64,000 bases of DNA from positions 372,001 through 436,000 of the forward strand of contig NZ_JAGFWR010000002.1 in NCBI RefSeq assembly GCF_017599305.1, read 5' to 3'. Shown here one piece after another: positions 62,346 to 64,000 of this stretch. The translations under genes were made by a program, and so were the position numbers. The notes below the pieces were generated by a model, which had not been told where the DNA came from, ran no database searches, and was given only the letters and a program-made list of their open reading frames with translations. The first letter of the stretch is position 1. Each line of letters opens with the position of its first letter. Source of the DNA: Micromonospora antibiotica. GTDB lineage: Bacteria; Actinomycetota; Actinomycetes; Mycobacteriales; Micromonosporaceae.

Positions 62346-64000
62346 TTGAGATCAGCCCTAGCGCTGGCCGGCGTCACCATGCTGGTCGGCAGCGGTCTCG
62401 TGGTCACCACCACGAGCGTGTCCGCAGCCCCACCATCCACCCCGGGGCCGGCGCTGGTCGCCGCTGCCGACACCGCCCTCAAGAATCACGCCGGAGCCGT
62501 CAGGTCCTCGGCGAAGGACCGCTACGCCGTGCACAGCAGCCGGCGGGACGCCAAGGGCGGGGGCGCGGTCCGCTACACCCGCACGTACGACGGGCTGCGC
62601 GTCTACGGCGGCGACTTCGTCATCCGCACCGAGGCCGACGGCGACTACGCGGGCAGCTCGGTCGGCCTGGCCGCTCCGCTGACCCTCGCCACCACCCCGA
62701 AGGTCAGCGCCGCCAAGGCGCGCAGGGCGGCGACCGCCGAGTTCTCCGGCAAGGTCACCGGCACCGGCGCGGCGGAGCTGTTCGTCGACGCCAGCAGCGG
62801 CACCGGCCGGCTCGCCTGGGAGACCGTGGTCACCGGTTGGGCACCGGACGGGCAGACCCCCTCGAAGCTGCACGTGATCAGCGACGCGCTCACCGGCGCC
62901 CGGATCGGCTCCTACGACGAGATCGAGTCCGTCGTCGGCACCGGCAACAGCATCTACGCCGGCCCGGTCGCGATCGACACCACGCAGTCCGGGGCCACGT
63001 ACAGCATGATCGACCCGACCCGGGGCAACGGCCGCACCTGCGACATGAACAACGGCACCTCGACCTGCACCACCTTCACCGACGCCGACAACGTGTGGGG
63101 CACCGGCGCGGCCTCGAACCGGCAGTCCGCCGCGGTCGACGCCCACTTCGGCGCGGCGACGACCTTCGACTACTTCACCGAGGTGCACGGCCGCAACGGC
63201 ATCTTCGGCAACGGCACCGGCGTGCCGAGCCGGGTGCACTACGGCAACGCCTATGTCAACGCCTTCTGGGACGGCGCGCAGATGACCTACGGCGACGGCG
63301 CGGGCAACGCCAAGCCGCTGGTCGCCCTCGACGTCGCCGGCCACGAGATGTCCCACGGCGTCACCGAGAACGTGGTCCCCGGCGGCCTGACCTACTCCGG
63401 CGAGTCCGGCGGCCTCAACGAGGCCACCAGCGACATCTTCGGCAACATGGTGGAGTTCTACGCGAACACCCCGGTCGACCCCGGTGACTACGAGGTCGGC
63501 GAGAAGATCGACATCCGGGGCACCGGTGCGCCGCTGCGCTACATGTACAACCCGACGCTGGACGGGTCGTCGCACGGCTGCTGGTCGAGCAGCACCAACA
63601 GCCTCGACGTGCACTACTCCTCCGGGGTGGCCAACCACTTCTTCTTCAACCTGGCCGAGGGCTCCGGGGTGACCCCGTACGGGACCTCGCCGCTGTGCGG
63701 GTCGGCCCCGCCGGTGACCGGCATCGGCCGGGAGAAGGCGGAGAAGATCTGGTTCCGCGCGCTGGACGCGTACTTCGTGTCGAACACCCGCTACGTGAAC
63801 ACCGCCCAGCCGACCAACACCGCGCGGCTGCACACCCTGTCGGCCGCCACCGACCTGTACGGCCTGTGCAGCACCGAGTACAAGGCGGTGATGGCCGCCT
63901 GGACCGCGGTGAACGTCAACGGCACCGAGTCGTGCGCCGCCAACGACTTCTCCGTCGCGGTCGCCCCGGCGACGCTGACCCTCGACCCGGGCACCTCGGG
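62346..64000 (+). CDS. Secreted M4 (thermolysin-like) metallopeptidase, 3' end outside window
   Basis: 551 codons are present and the frame is open at the window end. The start is a TTG at 62346 with GGGGAGG 5 nt upstream; no ATG or GTG is well placed. The signal peptide is about 1-33 (LALAGVTMLVGSGLVVTTTSVSA). A PepSY/FTP-type propeptide follows (RYTRTYDGLRVYGGDFVI). The catalytic domain has ALDVAGHEMSHGVTENV (HExxH) and the NEATSDIFGNMVEF segment with the third zinc ligand, and VANHFFFNLAEGSG with the substrate-side His. After about residue 535 (CAANDFSVAV) a C-terminal accessory domain begins and is cut. Confidence 0.93.
   Translation, partial: MRSALALAGVTMLVGSGLVVTTTSVSAAPPSTPGPALVAAADTALKNHAGAVRSSAKDRYAVHSSRRDAKGGGAVRYTRTYDGLRVYGGDFVIRTEADGDYAGSSVGLAAPLTLATTPKVSAAKARRAATAEFSGKVTGTGAAELFVDASSGTGRLAWETVVTGWAPDGQTPSKLHVISDALTGARIGSYDEIESVVGTGNSIYAGPVAIDTTQSGATYSMIDPTRGNGRTCDMNNGTSTCTTFTDADNVWGTGAASNRQSAAVDAHFGAATTFDYFTEVHGRNGIFGNGTGVPSRVHYGNAYVNAFWDGAQMTYGDGAGNAKPLVALDVAGHEMSHGVTENVVPGGLTYSGESGGLNEATSDIFGNMVEFYANTPVDPGDYEVGEKIDIRGTGAPLRYMYNPTLDGSSHGCWSSSTNSLDVHYSSGVANHFFFNLAEGSGVTPYGTSPLCGSAPPVTGIGREKAEKIWFRALDAYFVSNTRYVNTAQPTNTARLHTLSAATDLYGLCSTEYKAVMAAWTAVNVNGTESCAANDFSVAVAPATLTLDPGTS

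Noticed and set aside
62358..63833. 491-codon open frame on the minus strand
   Set aside because: It is exactly antisense to the M4 peptidase, is Val/Ala/Gly/Arg-rich without a fold, and the plus-strand frame carries HExxH and the zinc-ligand motifs.

Overview
The window is high-GC actinobacterial DNA, most likely Micromonosporaceae (Micromonospora or a close relative). The grounds are strongly GC-biased third codon positions, many GTG starts, frequent 1-4 nt stop/start overlaps, and a complete Pup-proteasome gene set next to mycelial-actinomycete style cell-surface genes. No rRNA or tRNA gene, insertion sequence, prophage or CRISPR array was seen.

Region 1 (about 1.1-14.5 kb, minus strand) is the most unusual part. 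Twelve tightly packed genes encode what reads as a complete eukaryote-like ubiquitin-type pathway: a FHA-tail/RING-like zinc protein (candidate E3), an E1 (ThiF fold), an E2 with an HPN motif and catalytic Cys, a YbjN-like protein, a small YukD/ubiquitin-like protein, and a JAMM isopeptidase fused to a beta-rich C-terminal region. These are followed by an 822-residue protein of unknown function, a TPR-AAA+ ATPase, an intact SIR2-like protein, a larger protein that looks like a degenerate SIR2, an unknown 264-residue protein and a two-TM protein with a phospholipase-D-like soluble domain. Eleven of the genes overlap or nearly abut. The layout resembles bacterial conflict or antiphage systems built on ubiquitin-like conjugation (Bil/Bub-like), but the accessory proteins are not ones I recognise as a named system.

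Region 2 (14.9-33 kb) holds the Pup-proteasome machinery in two parts. pafA (Pup ligase) lies at 15.8-17.2 kb. dop, pup, prcB, prcA and the ATPase arc lie at 24.3-32.6 kb. Between the parts are dTDP-rhamnose genes (rfbC-rfbA divergent from rfbB-rfbD), a DUF2304 protein, two GT2 glycosyltransferases and a flippase-like membrane protein. An endonuclease VII-type HNH gene sits between pup and prcB and runs into prcB. Pup ends in Gly-Gly-Glu, so it needs no deamidation.

Region 3 (32.7-44.7 kb) carries a ferredoxin, an unknown protein, the tRNA m1A methyltransferase, a site-2 protease-like M50 peptidase with CBS domains, a RecB-type nuclease, a NarL-type two-component system followed by a MacB/FtsX-type ABC transporter, a HAD phosphatase and a neutral zinc metallopeptidase lipoprotein.

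Region 4 (44.8-64 kb) carries a DGPF/YCII protein with its ECF sigma factor (ECF42-like), an M20 peptidase, a carboxylate-amine (glutamate-cysteine) ligase, a nitroreductase, an FAD oxidoreductase, a secreted EEP-family phosphatase/nuclease, a secreted GH43-like protein, a luciferase-like oxidoreductase fused to hemerythrin, SthA, a ROK regulator, an RtcB-type RNA ligase with peptide release factor H (ribosome/RNA repair), a DUF1349 protein, a PIG-L deacetylase, and the first 551 codons of a secreted M4 (thermolysin-like) peptidase cut by the window end.

Many transcripts appear leaderless: a TANNNT -10 box lies 6-7 nt before the start codon of rfbA, pafA, the histidine kinase, the PIG-L gene, the RecB-like gene and others. 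Several long perfect or near-perfect hairpins mark operon ends.
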